64,000 nucleotides of DNA from Parachlamydia acanthamoebae (GTDB taxonomy: Bacteria; Chlamydiota; Chlamydiia; Chlamydiales; Parachlamydiaceae): contig NZ_BAWW01000066.1 of the NCBI RefSeq assembly GCF_000875975.1, positions 558,001-622,000 on the forward strand. Reading direction: 5' to 3'. A program made the position numbers and the translations under genes. Shown one piece after another: positions 63,687-64,000 of this stretch (position 1 is its first letter; every line of letters starts with the position of its first letter). The notes below the pieces were generated by a model, which was not told the origin of the DNA, searched no databases, and saw only the letters and a program-made list of their open reading frames with translations.

Positions 63687-63993
63687 TTTCGCCAAATCCC
63701 CACATATGTTTGTTGCCATTAGGCACGCTCTTTAACAAATTTTTTCAGACTCAATCAAAGAGCTTTGCTCTAGATTTTTGCTTGCACCTTCCCTGATCTG
63801 GTAAACATAAATGGTCTCTTTGTGATTGAGAAATCGACCTAAAATTAAGGCTGAAATAGTTATAGCTTAGCAGTTTATTTAGAAGCCTTTATCATATGAC
63901 TTAACTAACGAGGCACCCTCTTAAGAAAAAATTATTTTGAATAGAAAAAAATTATTTTCTTGTTTAAACTAAATCCACAAAAGAGAGGGATTC
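63687..63993. other. Intergenic region before the last, cut-off gene
   Basis: About 307 nt. AGAGC-TTT-GCTCT (near 63758-63770) followed by AGATTTTT may be a weak terminator for the MORN-lipoprotein operon. The DNA from 63920 is AT-rich and may hold a promoter for the next gene. No gene is supported. Confidence 0.45.
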
Positions 63994-64000
63994 ATGTATA
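63994..64000 (+). CDS. Start of a gene running off the window (inferred from ribosome-binding site)
   Basis: AGAGAGGGA (63981-63989) precedes ATG 63994. Only two codons (Met-Tyr) are inside the window, so nothing can be said about the product. Confidence 0.35.

Noticed and set aside
63911..63924. GGCACCCTCTTAA resembles the right end of the IS at 20465-21380
   Set aside because: Only 11 bases match, with no second end or transposase fragment nearby; chance cannot be excluded.
1..64000. CRISPR array, rRNA operon or prophage
   Set aside because: No regularly spaced repeats, no rRNA sequence and no phage structural genes were seen on either strand.

Overview
The window looks like chromosomal DNA of an environmental (amoeba-associated) member of the Chlamydiae, most like Parachlamydiaceae. 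The support is gene content and order. trpS-uvrB and pyrH-frr-mcsA-mcsB run in the order known from Chlamydia, aromatic amino acid permeases sit in tandem beside trpS, and sdhC-sdhA-sdhB is arranged in chlamydial fashion. A complete cyoABCDE quinol oxidase operon, ankyrin and other effector-like proteins, and many decayed insertion sequences fit the larger amoeba symbionts better than Chlamydia proper. The DNA is AT-rich by eye (roughly 40% GC, not computed). Genus and species cannot be fixed from the sequence alone.

Layout. 1-4.8 kb: the end of a TerC-type membrane protein gene, then a minus-strand surface polysaccharide block (two glycosyltransferases and a Wzx-like flippase). 4.9-11.5 kb: an orphan OmpR-type regulator, a HAD phosphatase, a lysine-rich putative ADP-ribosyltransferase, TspO, an orphan chemoreceptor and an ankyrin protein. 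11.5-18.5 kb: a possible aromatic-codon leader peptide, two TyrP-type permeases, trpS, uvrB and a CgeB-like glycosyltransferase. 18.5-21.4 kb: a GT39-like membrane glycosyltransferase and a dead IS5-family copy with 22-bp inverted repeats. 21.9-31.3 kb: respiration (cyoABCDE, then sdhCAB on the other strand) with one GNAT gene between.

31.4-39.1 kb is an insertion-sequence graveyard of IS3, IS5, IS256 and IS4-like remnants, some nested. Around and between them lie two inverted copies of a small gene sharing a 5' module and two tandem copies of a larger protein with a possible His/Cys papain-like core. 39.3-54.7 kb is mostly housekeeping: Rsm22, DUF58/BatD-like proteins, an ion transporter, TraB, Ung, PyrH, Frr, tRNA-Glu, tRNA-Lys, McsA, an McsB homologue without its catalytic residues, a CDP-glycerol-type transferase, EpmB, an HDAC-like enzyme and an AGCS symporter.

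54.7-63.7 kb is the most unusual part. Five consecutive genes encode glycosyltransferase- or methyltransferase-like proteins, and each starts with a clear Sec signal peptide. They are followed by a small gene, a bitopic PilM/GspL-like protein, a coiled-coil membrane partner and a MORN-like lipoprotein. Nucleotide sugars and SAM are cytosolic, so an exported set of such enzymes suggests action on the host side (inclusion or host cytosol). A secretion-platform-like operon lies next to it. That link is an inference.
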